Assembly (NCBI RefSeq): GCF_003853415.1
Contig: NZ_QTPP01000031.1
Span: 1-64,000, forward strand
Source of the DNA: Burkholderia sp. Bp9142
GTDB taxonomy: Bacteria > Pseudomonadota > Gammaproteobacteria > Burkholderiales > Burkholderiaceae
DNA length: 64,000 bases
Direction of reading: 5' to 3'
In this document: positions 34,043 through 45,338 of the stretch, piece after piece
Position numbering within the stretch: position 1 is the stretch's first letter
How the letters are laid out: the number at the start of each line of letters is the position of its first letter
Program-made: the position numbers and the translations under genes
Notes under the pieces: model-generated
Told to the model about the DNA's origin: nothing
The model's database searches: none
The model's input: only the letters and a program-made list of their open reading frames with translations

Positions 34043-37000
34043 ATGGTTGCGGAATTCAGTTGGCTGCCCGATTACGTGGAGTTGTTCTGCCGTTCGAACT
34101 TTTCGTTCCTGCATGGCGCGTCGCATGCGGAAGAACTGGTCGAGCGCGCGTTCGAGCTCGGCTATCGCGGGATCGCGATCACCGACGAATGCTCGCTCGC
34201 AGGCGCGCCGCGCATGCATGTCGCGGCGAAGGCGAAAGGGCTGCCGCTCGTCATCGGTTCGTACTTCGAAGTCACGCCGGATGAAGTCGCGCCCGGCCAC
34301 GATCCGGGCCCCGGGGCGTTCGGGCTCGTGCTGCTTGCGCAGAACCGTGAGGGCTACGGCAATCTGTCCGAGCTGATTTCGTGGCGGCGGATGGCAGCGC
34401 CGAAGGGCACTTACAAGCTGACGTCGCGGATGCTGTCGATGCCGCCCGAGGCGTTTGCGCACTTGCGCGGCATGCCCGACTGCTTCGCGATTCTCGTGCC
34501 TGCGTATCCGGTGCGTGCGGACGTGCTCGATGCACAGGTCGCGTGGTTGCGCACGACGTTCGGCGAACGTGCGCGGCTCGGGCTCGTGCAGTTGCAGCGT
34601 GCGCTGGACGGTGCGCAACGCGACGAGATTCGTGCGGCCGGCGAGCGGCGCGACGTGCGCATCGTCGCGCTTGGCGACGTGACGATGCACCGGCGCTCGT
34701 GCAAGCCGCTGCAGGACGTGATGACGGCGATTCGCGTCGGGATGCCGGTCTCGGAGTGCGGCTATGTGCTTGCGCCGAATGCGGAGCAGCATCTGCGTTT
34801 GCGACAGCGGATCGGGCAGTTGTACTCGGCGGGCGAGATCGCGGAGACGTGCGCGATTCTCGATGCGTGTCATTTCGAACTGGACTCGCTGCGCTACGAG
34901 TATCCCGACGAGATCGTGCCGAAGGGGCTCACGCCGACGAGCTATCTGGAACAGGAAACCCGTGCAGGGGCGGCCGAGCGCTATCCGCACGGCATTCCGG
35001 AGAAAGTGGACAAGCAGATCCGGCATGAACTCGACCTGATCGCGAGGCTGAGCTACGAACCGTTCTTCCTGACCGTCTACGACATCGTCAAATACGCGCG
35101 CAGCCAGAACATCCTGTGCCAGGGGCGTGGCTCGGCGGCAAACTCGGTCGTCTGCTTCTGCCTCGGCATCACCGAAGTGAATCCCGAGCAGAGCACGATG
35201 CTGTTCGAGCGCTTCATCAGCGCGGAGCGCGGCGAGCCGCCCGATATCGACGTCGACTTCGAGCATCAGCGCCGGGAAGAAGTGATCCAGCATATCTACG
35301 AGAAGTACGGGCACGATCGCGCCGCACTCGCGGCCGCCGTCTCGACCTATCGCCCGCGTGGCGTGCTGCGCGAAACCGGCAAGGCGCTCGGTGTCGATCC
35401 GATGCTGGTCGATCGCGTCGCGAAAGCGCACCGCTGGTTCGATGGTAGCCGCGACCTGCTGCAGCAATTCTCGACGATCGGGCTCGATCCCGGGACGCCG
35501 CTCATCCAGGCGTGGGCCCGGCTCGCCGCGCGGCTGCTGAACTTTCCGCGCCATCTGTCGCAGCACTCGGGCGGTTTCGTGATCAGCCGCGGCAAGCTCA
35601 CGCGGCTCGTGCCGGTCGAGAACGCGGCGATGGACGGGCGGCGCGTGATCCAGTGGGACAAGGACGATCTCGAAGCGCTCGGGCTGATGAAGGTCGATGT
35701 GCTCGCGCTCGGCATGCTGTCGGCGCTGCATCGCGCCTTCGACATGCGTACCGCGTGGCGCGGGCCGCCGGAGCCGGGTGGTGAGGCGTTCACGTTGAAG
35801 CACATTCCACAGGATGACGAAGCGACCTACGACATGATTTGCCGGGCCGATACGGTCGGCGTGTTCCAGATCGAATCGCGCGCGCAGATGTCGATGTTGC
35901 CGCGCCTGCGCCCGCGTACTTACTACGATCTGGTGATCGAGGTTGCGATCGTGCGGCCGGGGCCGATCCAGGGCGGGGCAGTGCACCCCTATCTGAAACG
36001 ACGCCAGGGAATCGAAAAGGTCAGTTATCCAAAGGAGGACTTGAAGCCTGCGCTCGAACGTACGTACGGCGTGCCGATCTTCCAGGAACAGGTGATGCAG
36101 ATCGCGATGATCGCGGCAGGCTTCACGCCCGGCGAGGCAGATGAACTGCGCCGCGCGATGGCCGCGTGGAAGCGCAAGGGCAACCTCGAGAAATATCACC
36201 GCAAGATCGTCGACGGGATGCGCGAGCGCGACTATCCGCCCGACTTCGCCGAACAGATCTTCGAGCAGATCAAAGGCTTCGGCGATTACGGTTTCCCCGA
36301 AAGCCACGCAGCGAGCTTCGCGAAACTCGCCTACGCCAGCAGCTGGCTCAAATGCCACGAACCGGCGATCTTTCTCGCCGCGCTGCTGAACAGCCAGCCG
36401 ATGGGCTTCTACCCGCCGTCGCAACTCGTGCAGGACGCGAAGCGCCACGGCGTGCAGGTGTTGCCGATCGACGCGACGCTGAGCAACTGGGAAGCATCGC
36501 TCGAAGCGCTGCCTGACCAGCCGCCGCCACACGGCCAGCCCGCGGTGCGGCTCGGCCTGTCGCTCGTGCGCGGTCTCGGCGAAGCCGCCGCGCGACGCAT
36601 CGAAATCGCGCGCACGGCCGGCCCGTTCGACAACGTCGATGCACTCGCGCGCCGCGCGCAGCTCGAACGCCGCGATCTCGAAGCGCTCGCCGCCGCGAAC
36701 GCGCTCGCGACGCTCGCCGGCCATCGCCGCGATGCGCTGTGGCAGGCCGTCGCCGCGGCGCCGGAGCGCGACCTGCTGGCCGCCGCGCCGATCGACGAAG
36801 CGGAGCAGCCTGCACTCGGCGCGCCGTCGGAAGCCGACGACATCCTCGCCGACTATCACACCACCGGCCTCACGCTGAACCGCCACCCCGTCGCGCTGCT
36901 GCGGCCCGAGCTACGCGCGCGGCGGCTGTCGTCCGCGGCCGAACTGCGCGACCGCCCCGACGGCCGGCTCGCCCGTGCGTGCGGGCTCGTGACCGCTCGG

Positions 37001-37246
37001 CAGATGCCGGGCACCGCGAAAGGCGTGATGTTCATGACGCTCGAGGACGAAACGGGTTGCGTGAACGTGATCGTGCGGCCCGAGCTGCTCGCGCGGCAGC
37101 GCCGCGAAACGCTCGATTCGCGGCTGCTCGCGGCGTCCGGCGTGTGGCAGGTCGTGAGCGACGTGCGGCACCTCGTCGCGCAGCATTTCGAGGATCTGAC
37201 GCCGCTGCTCGGCGGCCTGCGCACGTCGAGCCGCGAGTTCCACTGA
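34043..37246 (+). CDS. dnaE2: Error-prone DNA polymerase DnaE2 (ImuC)
   Basis: A 1067-residue C-family DNA polymerase. The N-terminal PHP domain (YVELFCRSNFSFLHGASHAE) is followed by the polymerase core with catalytic aspartates in PPDIDVDFEHQRREEV (about residues 400) and the finger block RRAMAAWKRKGNLEKYHRKI. The C-terminal OB-fold is at about 970-1030 (GLVTARQMPGTAKGVMFMTLEDE). It carries out damage-induced mutagenic synthesis with ImuA and ImuB. The shorter length than DnaE1 is typical. Confidence 0.95.
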   Translation: MVAEFSWLPDYVELFCRSNFSFLHGASHAEELVERAFELGYRGIAITDECSLAGAPRMHVAAKAKGLPLVIGSYFEVTPDEVAPGHDPGPGAFGLVLLAQNREGYGNLSELISWRRMAAPKGTYKLTSRMLSMPPEAFAHLRGMPDCFAILVPAYPVRADVLDAQVAWLRTTFGERARLGLVQLQRALDGAQRDEIRAAGERRDVRIVALGDVTMHRRSCKPLQDVMTAIRVGMPVSECGYVLAPNAEQHLRLRQRIGQLYSAGEIAETCAILDACHFELDSLRYEYPDEIVPKGLTPTSYLEQETRAGAAERYPHGIPEKVDKQIRHELDLIARLSYEPFFLTVYDIVKYARSQNILCQGRGSAANSVVCFCLGITEVNPEQSTMLFERFISAERGEPPDIDVDFEHQRREEVIQHIYEKYGHDRAALAAAVSTYRPRGVLRETGKALGVDPMLVDRVAKAHRWFDGSRDLLQQFSTIGLDPGTPLIQAWARLAARLLNFPRHLSQHSGGFVISRGKLTRLVPVENAAMDGRRVIQWDKDDLEALGLMKVDVLALGMLSALHRAFDMRTAWRGPPEPGGEAFTLKHIPQDDEATYDMICRADTVGVFQIESRAQMSMLPRLRPRTYYDLVIEVAIVRPGPIQGGAVHPYLKRRQGIEKVSYPKEDLKPALERTYGVPIFQEQVMQIAMIAAGFTPGEADELRRAMAAWKRKGNLEKYHRKIVDGMRERDYPPDFAEQIFEQIKGFGDYGFPESHAASFAKLAYASSWLKCHEPAIFLAALLNSQPMGFYPPSQLVQDAKRHGVQVLPIDATLSNWEASLEALPDQPPPHGQPAVRLGLSLVRGLGEAAARRIEIARTAGPFDNVDALARRAQLERRDLEALAAANALATLAGHRRDALWQAVAAAPERDLLAAAPIDEAEQPALGAPSEADDILADYHTTGLTLNRHPVALLRPELRARRLSSAAELRDRPDGRLARACGLVTARQMPGTAKGVMFMTLEDETGCVNVIVRPELLARQRRETLDSRLLAASGVWQVVSDVRHLVAQHFEDLTPLLGGLRTSSREFH

Positions 37247-37477
37247 CGCGGCGCGCCGGTACGCCGCTCGCGTGTTGCGGCCGGATGCATACCAGTCGAC
37301 CGAATTGGTTCTATTCCGGTCTCATTTTCAGCCCCCAAAACCCTGCGGATCCGGTGCCTGAATTGTCCCCTTGCATACCACTTCGGGTAAATCCCTATCC
37401 CGCATCGCATTGTAAACAAAGGCTTTCCCGCTACTAAAACGCTTGCCGGGCAAGGCTTCCGGCGATTTCCGCATCGC

Positions 37478-37503
37478 TAATACCAGTTCGTTGATTGGTA
37501 TTA
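37478..37503. promoter_or_regulatory. Operator palindrome at the nagR promoter
   Basis: TAATACCA (37478-37485) and TGGTATTA (37496-37503) are perfect inverted arms around 10 bases. The site overlaps the -35 element, so a bound regulator would block the polymerase. The likely ligand is NagR itself, a GntR-family protein, or an equivalent regulator. Confidence 0.7.
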
Positions 37504-37518
37504 TGGTGGTTATATAAT
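37491..37518 (+). promoter_or_regulatory. Sigma-70 promoter of the nag locus
   Basis: TTGATT (37491-37496) and TATAAT (37513-37518) are separated by 16 bases. Transcription would begin near 37525, leaving a leader of about 40 bases before nagR. Confidence 0.75.
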
Positions 37519-37566
37519 GCGTTCACTTTCGACGGTCCGAGATCGTCGTCCGACACCCGGAGGCCC

Positions 37567-38301
37567 ATGGAAACCGGCTGGTCCGAACTGGCGCCCGATT
37601 CCCTCGACGACACGCCGCTGTATCTGCAGCTCGCCCGCAACCTGACGAGCGCGATTCACGCCGGCGCGTGGCGGGCCGGCGAGGCGCTGCCGTCGGAGCG
37701 GCTGCTGTCGGGGGCGGTCGGCGTGTCGCGGATCACGGCCCGCCGTGCGCTCGCGCTGCTGGTCGAGCAGGGGCTGATCAAGCGGGCGCGCGGCGCGGGC
37801 AGCTTCATCACGCCGCGCGTGGCCGATCCGCTGTCGCGTCTCGTCGGCTTCACCGCGAAGATGCAGCAGCGCGGCTTCACGCCCGATTCGGTGTGGCTGT
37901 CGCGCACGCTGCGCGCCGCGAGCCGCGACGAGATCACGCGGCTCGGTCTCGCGCCGGGCGCGACGGTCGCGCGGCTCGAACGGCTGCGCCGCGCGGACGG
38001 CATCGTGATGGCCGTCGAGCATTCGACGCTGCCGGCCGCGGTGGTGTCGGATCCGCAGGCGCTGGGCGCGTCGCTGTACGAATACCTGGAGGCGCGCGGG
38101 ATGACCGTCGTGCGCGCGCTGCAGCATTTTCGCGCGGCGAACGCGACGCACGAGATCGCGAAGTGGATGGCGGTGAAGCCGGGCTCGGCGCTGCTCGTGA
38201 TCACGCGCATCGGCTACGGCGCCGACCAGCGCGCGATCGAAGTGACCGAAACGTATTGCCGCGACGACTATTACGACTTCGTCGCCGAACTGAAACGCTG
38301 A
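37567..38301 (+). CDS. nagR: GntR/HutC-family transcriptional regulator of GlcNAc use
   Basis: A 244-residue regulator. The N-terminal winged helix (about residues 15-85) has PLYLQLARNLTSAIHAGAW and LPSERLLSGAVGVSRITARRAL, and the C-terminal UTRA ligand domain (about 100-240) is of the HutC type. Such proteins sense sugar phosphates; GlcNAc-6-P or GlcN-6-P is likely from the neighbours. Start at 37567 (METGW) fits the domain; a longer frame reaches back into the promoter. It probably represses its own operon. Confidence 0.85.
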   Translation: METGWSELAPDSLDDTPLYLQLARNLTSAIHAGAWRAGEALPSERLLSGAVGVSRITARRALALLVEQGLIKRARGAGSFITPRVADPLSRLVGFTAKMQQRGFTPDSVWLSRTLRAASRDEITRLGLAPGATVARLERLRRADGIVMAVEHSTLPAAVVSDPQALGASLYEYLEARGMTVVRALQHFRAANATHEIAKWMAVKPGSALLVITRIGYGADQRAIEVTETYCRDDYYDFVAELKR

Positions 38302-38321
38302 CGCGCGAGACTGCTCGCGCG
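38302..38321. other. Hairpin just after nagR
   Basis: CGCGCGAG (38302-38309) and CTCGCGCG (38314-38321) form an 8-bp stem with a 4-base loop beginning one base after the nagR stop. No T-run follows. It may stabilise the upstream mRNA or attenuate reading into nagA. Confidence 0.55.
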
Positions 38322-38362
38322 CCACGCGCAACGAAACGCAACGCAACGAATTTGCAAATCGC

Positions 38363-38380
38363 GACGCGGATGTCCGCGTC
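38363..38380. other. Palindrome upstream of nagA
   Basis: GACGCGGA (38363-38370) and TCCGCGTC (38373-38380) are perfect arms with a 2-base spacer, about 24 bases before the nagA start. It could be a second regulator site or an RNA hairpin near the ribosome-binding site. It does not resemble the nagR operator. Confidence 0.5.
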
Positions 38381-38403
38381 ACCAGATCATCAAGAGAAAC
38401 GTC

Positions 38404-39507
38404 ATGCTGACTGGAAACATCCTCACCCCCGACGGCTGGATTCACGGCTCGCTCGACAGCGAGAACGGCCGCATCACCACGCTCGACGGCACGCCTGCCG
38501 ATCCCGCGAAGAACGACGCGCCTTACATCCTGCCCGGCTTCATCGACCTGCACGTGCACGGCGGCGGCGGCGCCGACGTGATGGAAGGCGGCGACGCGAT
38601 CGAGACGATCGCGCGCACGCACGCGCAGTTCGGCACGACGAGCCTGCTCGCGACGACGATGACCGCGCCGCGCGACGAACTGATGGAGGTCGTCGCGAAC
38701 CTCGGCACCGTCGCCCGCACCCGCACGCCGGGCGGCGCGCGCGTGCTCGGCGTGCATCTCGAAGGGCCGTACATCAACCCCGGCAAGCTCGGCGCGCAGC
38801 CGGACGCGGCCGTGTCGGCGGTGCTCGACGAAGTGCTGAAGTACCTGTCGATCGCGCCGATCCGCGTCGTCACGCTCGCGCCGGAAATCGCCGGCCACAT
38901 CGAGATCATCGGCGAGATGGCCGCGCGCGGGGTGCGCGTGCAGCTCGGCCACTCGCTCGCGACCTACGACGACGCCGTCGCCGCGCTCAAGCACGGCGCG
39001 TGCGGCTTCACGCACCTGTTCAACGCGATGTCGCCGCTGCATCACCGCAACCCGGGCCTCGTCGGCGCCGCGCTCGCGCATGCCGAGTACGCGGAAATCA
39101 TCCCCGACCTGCTGCACGTGCATCCGGGCGCGATTCGTGCGGCGCTGCGCGCGATCCCGCGCCTGTACGTCGTGACCGACAGCACGTCCGCCACCGGCAT
39201 GCCCGACGGCGAATACCGGCTCGGCAGCCAGCGCGTGACGAAGTGCCTCGGCGGCGTGCGGCTCGCCGACGGCACGCTCGCCGGCAGCACGCTGACGATG
39301 GACCAGGCGCTGCGCAACCTCGTGTCGCTCGGCCTGCCGATCGCCGACGTGTCGAACCGGATGTCGCGCTATGCGGCCGACTACCTCGGCGTCGCCGATC
39401 GCGGCCGCCTCGAGCGCGGCGCATGGGCCGACCTCGCCGTGTTCGATCGCGACCTGAACCTCACCGCGACCTACGTCGAAGGAGAATCGATTGTCGAATA
39501 TGCTTAA
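38404..39507 (+). CDS. nagA: N-acetylglucosamine-6-phosphate deacetylase
   Basis: A 367-residue amidohydrolase that removes acetate from GlcNAc-6-P. Metal and active residues are visible in HVHGGGG (His pair), HLEGPYINPGKLGAQ (Glu ligand), LGHSLA, GFTHLFNAMSPLHHRNPGL, and VTDSTSATGMPDGEY with the catalytic Asp. It yields glucosamine-6-P for the next enzyme. Its last 17 bases overlap the deaminase gene. Confidence 0.96.
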   Translation: MLTGNILTPDGWIHGSLDSENGRITTLDGTPADPAKNDAPYILPGFIDLHVHGGGGADVMEGGDAIETIARTHAQFGTTSLLATTMTAPRDELMEVVANLGTVARTRTPGGARVLGVHLEGPYINPGKLGAQPDAAVSAVLDEVLKYLSIAPIRVVTLAPEIAGHIEIIGEMAARGVRVQLGHSLATYDDAVAALKHGACGFTHLFNAMSPLHHRNPGLVGAALAHAEYAEIIPDLLHVHPGAIRAALRAIPRLYVVTDSTSATGMPDGEYRLGSQRVTKCLGGVRLADGTLAGSTLTMDQALRNLVSLGLPIADVSNRMSRYAADYLGVADRGRLERGAWADLAVFDRDLNLTATYVEGESIVEYA

Positions 39508-40507
39508 GGAAGCGCGCGAGTCCGCCCGGGTCGTCGCCGCGCAACTCGCCGATACCACGCGCGTCGAGGCGCTCGCCGGCCAACTGCTCGACCACCCGCC
39601 GGCCGTCGCGCTGACGGTCGCGCGCGGCAGCTCGGATCACGCCGCCAGCTATTTCGCGAGCCTGACGATGAGCCGCCTCGGCGTGCCCGTCGCGTCGCTG
39701 CCGATGTCGGTCGCGACGCTGCAGCAGGCGCCGTTGAAGGTGCAGGACCAGCTCGCGCTCGCGTTCTCCCAGTCGGGCAAGAGCCCCGATCTCGTCAACA
39801 CGATGGCCGCGCTGCGCGAAGCCGGCGCGCGCACCGTCGCCGCCGTCAACGTGCTGCCGTCGCCCCTCGCCGACGCGTGCGAGCACCAGCTGCCGCTGCT
39901 GGCCGGCCCCGAACTGTCGGTCGCCGCGACCAAGAGCTATATCGCGATGCTGTCGCTGTCCGCGCAGATCGTCGCGTACTGGCAGCGCGACACCGCGCTG
40001 ATGACGGCATTGCGCGGCCTGCCCGACACGCTCGCACAGGCCGGCCAGCTCGACTGGTCGCCGGCCGTCGCCGCGCTCGCGGGCATCGAGCGGATGATCG
40101 TGATCGGCCGCGGCCTGGGTCTCGCGATCGCGCAGGAAGCCGCGCTGAAACTGAAGGAAACCTCCGGCATCCAGGCCGAGGCGTTCTCGAGCGCCGAAGT
40201 CCGTCACGGCCCGATGGAGCTGATCGACCGCGACTATCCGCTGCTCGTGTTCGCGCCGCCGGGGCCCGAGCAGGCCGGGCTGCTGCAGCTCGCGCAGGAC
40301 ATGCGCGCACGCGGCGCTGCCGTGCTGCTCGCGGCGCCCGCCGGCACGCCCGGCGCGACCTTGCCGCTCGCGCCATCCGCCCATTCGGCGCTCGACCCGA
40401 TCGCCGCCATTCTTTCGTTCTACGTGATGGCGGCGGATCTCGCCGTCGCGCGCGGCCGCAATCCCGACATGCCGCGCCACCTGAACAAAGTCACCGAAAC
40501 GCACTGA
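39491..40507 (+). CDS. SIS-domain glucosamine-6-phosphate deaminase (NagB-II type)
   Basis: A 338-residue protein with two SIS sugar-phosphate domains. ARGSSDHAASYFASL and SQSGKSPDLVNTMAALREAG are the typical substrate-binding blocks, as in the C-terminal part of GlmS. With no glutaminase domain and a position between nagA and the PTS genes, the deaminase role (GlcN-6-P to fructose-6-P) is inferred. The TTG at 39491 is preferred: AAGGAGA lies 5 bases upstream, whereas the ATG at 39500 is too far from it. It overlaps nagA by 17 bases. Confidence 0.82.
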   Translation: MSNMLKEARESARVVAAQLADTTRVEALAGQLLDHPPAVALTVARGSSDHAASYFASLTMSRLGVPVASLPMSVATLQQAPLKVQDQLALAFSQSGKSPDLVNTMAALREAGARTVAAVNVLPSPLADACEHQLPLLAGPELSVAATKSYIAMLSLSAQIVAYWQRDTALMTALRGLPDTLAQAGQLDWSPAVAALAGIERMIVIGRGLGLAIAQEAALKLKETSGIQAEAFSSAEVRHGPMELIDRDYPLLVFAPPGPEQAGLLQLAQDMRARGAAVLLAAPAGTPGATLPLAPSAHSALDPIAAILSFYVMAADLAVARGRNPDMPRHLNKVTETH

Positions 40508-40546
40508 TAGCCGAGACAGCCGATGAGACGCGCCGAGGAGTCCCAG

Positions 40547-43105
<2,559 letters not shown>

Positions 43106-43192
43106 ACGTCGGCGGCGGGCGCGCGGCCCGTTTCACTACGAAAGCAATTAGGTCAACGACGCTTAATGACGAGACATGGATTGGAGGACTGA

Positions 43193-44947
43193 ATGGACGG
43201 GAATCCGTTTCTGAAGATACAGGGCCTGGGCCGGGCACTGATGCTGCCGATCGCGGTATTGCCGGTCGCCGGCATCCTGCTGCGGCTCGGACAGCCGGAT
43301 GTGTTCAACATCAAGATGATCGCCGACGCCGGCGGCGCGATCTTCGACAACCTGCCGCTCCTGTTCGCGATCGGCGTGGCGGTCGGGTTCGCGAAGGACA
43401 ACAACGGCGTGGCGGCGCTCGCGGGCGCGATCGGCTACCTGATCGAAACCGCGATCATGAAGGACATCGATCCCAAGCTGAACATGGGCGTGCTGTCCGG
43501 GATCATCGCGGGCGTGGTCGCGGGCCTGCTGTACAACCGCTACAAGGACATCAAGCTGCCCGACTACCTCGCGTTCTTCGGCGGCAAGCGGTTCGTGCCG
43601 ATCATCACCGGGCTGGCATGCGTGATACTCGGCATCGTCTTCGGATACGTGTGGCAGCCGGTCCAGCATGCGATCGACGCGGCCGGCCAGTGGCTGACGA
43701 CGGCGGGCGCGATCGGTGCGTTCGTGTTCGGCTTCCTGAACCGCCTGCTGCTCGTCACGGGCCTGCACCACATCATCAACTCGCTCGCGTGGTTCGTGTT
43801 CGGCAACTTCACGCCGCCGGCCGGCGGCGAGCTCGTGCACGGCGACCTGCACCGCTTCTTCGCGGGCGATGCGACCGCGGGCACCTTCATGGCCGGCTTC
43901 TTCCCGATCATGATGTTCGGCCTGCCGGCCGCATGTCTCGCGATGCTGCACGAAGCGCCGAAGGAGCGCCGCGCGATGGTCGGCGGCCTGCTGTTCTCGA
44001 TGGCGCTCACGTCGTTCCTGACCGGCGTGACCGAGCCGATCGAGTTCAGCTTCATGTTCCTCGCGCCGGTGCTGTACGTGATCCATGCGGTGCTGACCGG
44101 GTTGTCGCTCGCGATCTGCCAGATCCTCGGCGTGAAGCTCGGCTTCACGTTCTCGGCCGGCGCGATCGACTACGTGCTGAACTACGGGCTGTCGACGAAG
44201 GGCTGGATCGCGGTGCCGCTCGGCATCGCGTACGGTGTCGCGTACTACGGGCTGTTCCGCTTCTTCATCCGCAAGTTCAACATGGCGACGCCGGGCCGCG
44301 AGCCGGCCTCGGCCGATGCGGCGACCGAGTCGTACGCATCGGGCGGCTTCGTCGCACCGGCCGCTGCGCCGCGTGCGCAGCGCTATATCGCCGCGCTCGG
44401 CGGGGCGGGCAACCTGACGGTCGTCGACGCATGCACGACACGCCTGCGCCTGACCGTCGTCGATCCGGAGAAGGTGTCGGAGCCGGAACTGAAGTCGATC
44501 GGCGCGCGCGGCGTGCTCAAGCGCGGCGGCAACAGCGTGCAGGTGATCATCGGGCCCGAGGCCGACATCATTGCCGACGAGATGCGTTCGGCGATCGGCA
44601 GCGGCGCGACCGGTGCCACGGCCACGGCGACGGCCGCGGCTGCGCAGCCGGTCACGGGCGCGAGCGTGGCGGCCGGCCCGCTCGACCCCGATCCGCTGCG
44701 CTGGCTCGCGGTGTTCGGCGGGGCGACCAACGTCGCGTCGCTCGATGCGATCGCGACCACGCGCCTGCGTGTCGTCGTGCGCGACGCATCGGCGGTCGAT
44801 CGCGCTCGACTCGGTGCGCTCGACGTCGCATGGGTGTCGCCGGACACGTTCCACATCGTCTGCGGCAATGCGGCGGCACGCTATGCGGAACAGCTCGGCG
44901 CGCGCCTGCCGTCGACGGGCGGCGGCGCGGCTGCGCAACCGGCCTGA
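43193..44947 (+). CDS. nagE: GlcNAc-specific PTS EIICB with a degenerate second EIIB
   Basis: A 584-residue permease. The EIIC membrane domain covers about residues 1-365 (GQPDVFNIKMIADAGGAIF, TEPIEFSFMFLAPVLY). A first EIIB domain (about 395-465) has VVDACTTRLRLTVVD with the phosphorylated Cys414. After an Ala/Thr-rich linker a second EIIB-like domain (about 500-572) repeats the layout (LDAIATTRLRVVVRD), but Ala521 stands where the Cys should be. No EIIA is fused; NagF supplies it. The gene lies 87 bases after nagF. Confidence 0.93.
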   Translation: MDGNPFLKIQGLGRALMLPIAVLPVAGILLRLGQPDVFNIKMIADAGGAIFDNLPLLFAIGVAVGFAKDNNGVAALAGAIGYLIETAIMKDIDPKLNMGVLSGIIAGVVAGLLYNRYKDIKLPDYLAFFGGKRFVPIITGLACVILGIVFGYVWQPVQHAIDAAGQWLTTAGAIGAFVFGFLNRLLLVTGLHHIINSLAWFVFGNFTPPAGGELVHGDLHRFFAGDATAGTFMAGFFPIMMFGLPAACLAMLHEAPKERRAMVGGLLFSMALTSFLTGVTEPIEFSFMFLAPVLYVIHAVLTGLSLAICQILGVKLGFTFSAGAIDYVLNYGLSTKGWIAVPLGIAYGVAYYGLFRFFIRKFNMATPGREPASADAATESYASGGFVAPAAAPRAQRYIAALGGAGNLTVVDACTTRLRLTVVDPEKVSEPELKSIGARGVLKRGGNSVQVIIGPEADIIADEMRSAIGSGATGATATATAAAAQPVTGASVAAGPLDPDPLRWLAVFGGATNVASLDAIATTRLRVVVRDASAVDRARLGALDVAWVSPDTFHIVCGNAAARYAEQLGARLPSTGGGAAAQPA

Positions 44948-45013
44948 TCCGGCATGAGGCGATGAGGCCGGCCCGGTCCGCGTAGCGGGTTCGGGCCACC
45001 AGTCGGTAAAACG

Positions 45014-45048
45014 AAAACGGCTTGCGATGCGTCGCAAGCCGTTTTTCT
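45014..45048 (+). terminator. Rho-independent terminator of the nag operon
   Basis: AAAACGGCTTGCGA (45014-45027) pairs with TCGCAAGCCGTTTT (45032-45045) around TGCG, and T-rich sequence follows. The A-rich left arm makes it usable in both directions, so it may also serve transcripts from the cyd side. Confidence 0.93.
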
Positions 45049-45161
45049 TTGGAGGGGCGGACGGCAACGGGTTGCCGAATCGCCGGGACGAAAAAAAACC
45101 TCGCGCGACGCGAGGTTCGTTCCGGACGGCAGGGGCGGCGCGATCCGCCGCCCGCGCGGTG

Positions 45162-45284
45162 TCAGTCGCGGCGTGCGCGCCCCGGCGTTTCCTGCGGCTT
45201 CTGCCGCGCTTCGAGCCACATCGCGTTGACGATGCCGAACGACAGCGCGACGCCGATACCGAGAATCCAGCTGAAATACCACAT
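45162..45284 (-). CDS. cydX: Cytochrome bd oxidase small subunit CydX
   Basis: A 40-residue protein beginning MWYFSWILGIGVALSFGIVN, the conserved CydX start, with one membrane helix (about residues 4-23) followed by MWLEARQK and a basic tail. CydX stabilises CydAB. It is the last gene of the cyd unit, 54 bases after cydB. Its small size makes it easy to miss; the conserved N-terminus makes the call strong. Confidence 0.93.
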   Translation of the reverse strand: MWYFSWILGIGVALSFGIVNAMWLEARQKPQETPGRARRD

Positions 45285-45338
45285 GGTCCGACTCCTTGCG
45301 AAACGGTGGTCGAGGGCGCGTGCGCGCCCCGGCCGGGT

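Noticed and set aside
33878..36886. A 1002-codon open frame on the minus strand opposite imuB and dnaE2
   Set aside because: It mirrors the codons of strong genes on the other strand, is very rich in Arg and His, and has no recognisable domain. It is a GC-rich shadow frame.
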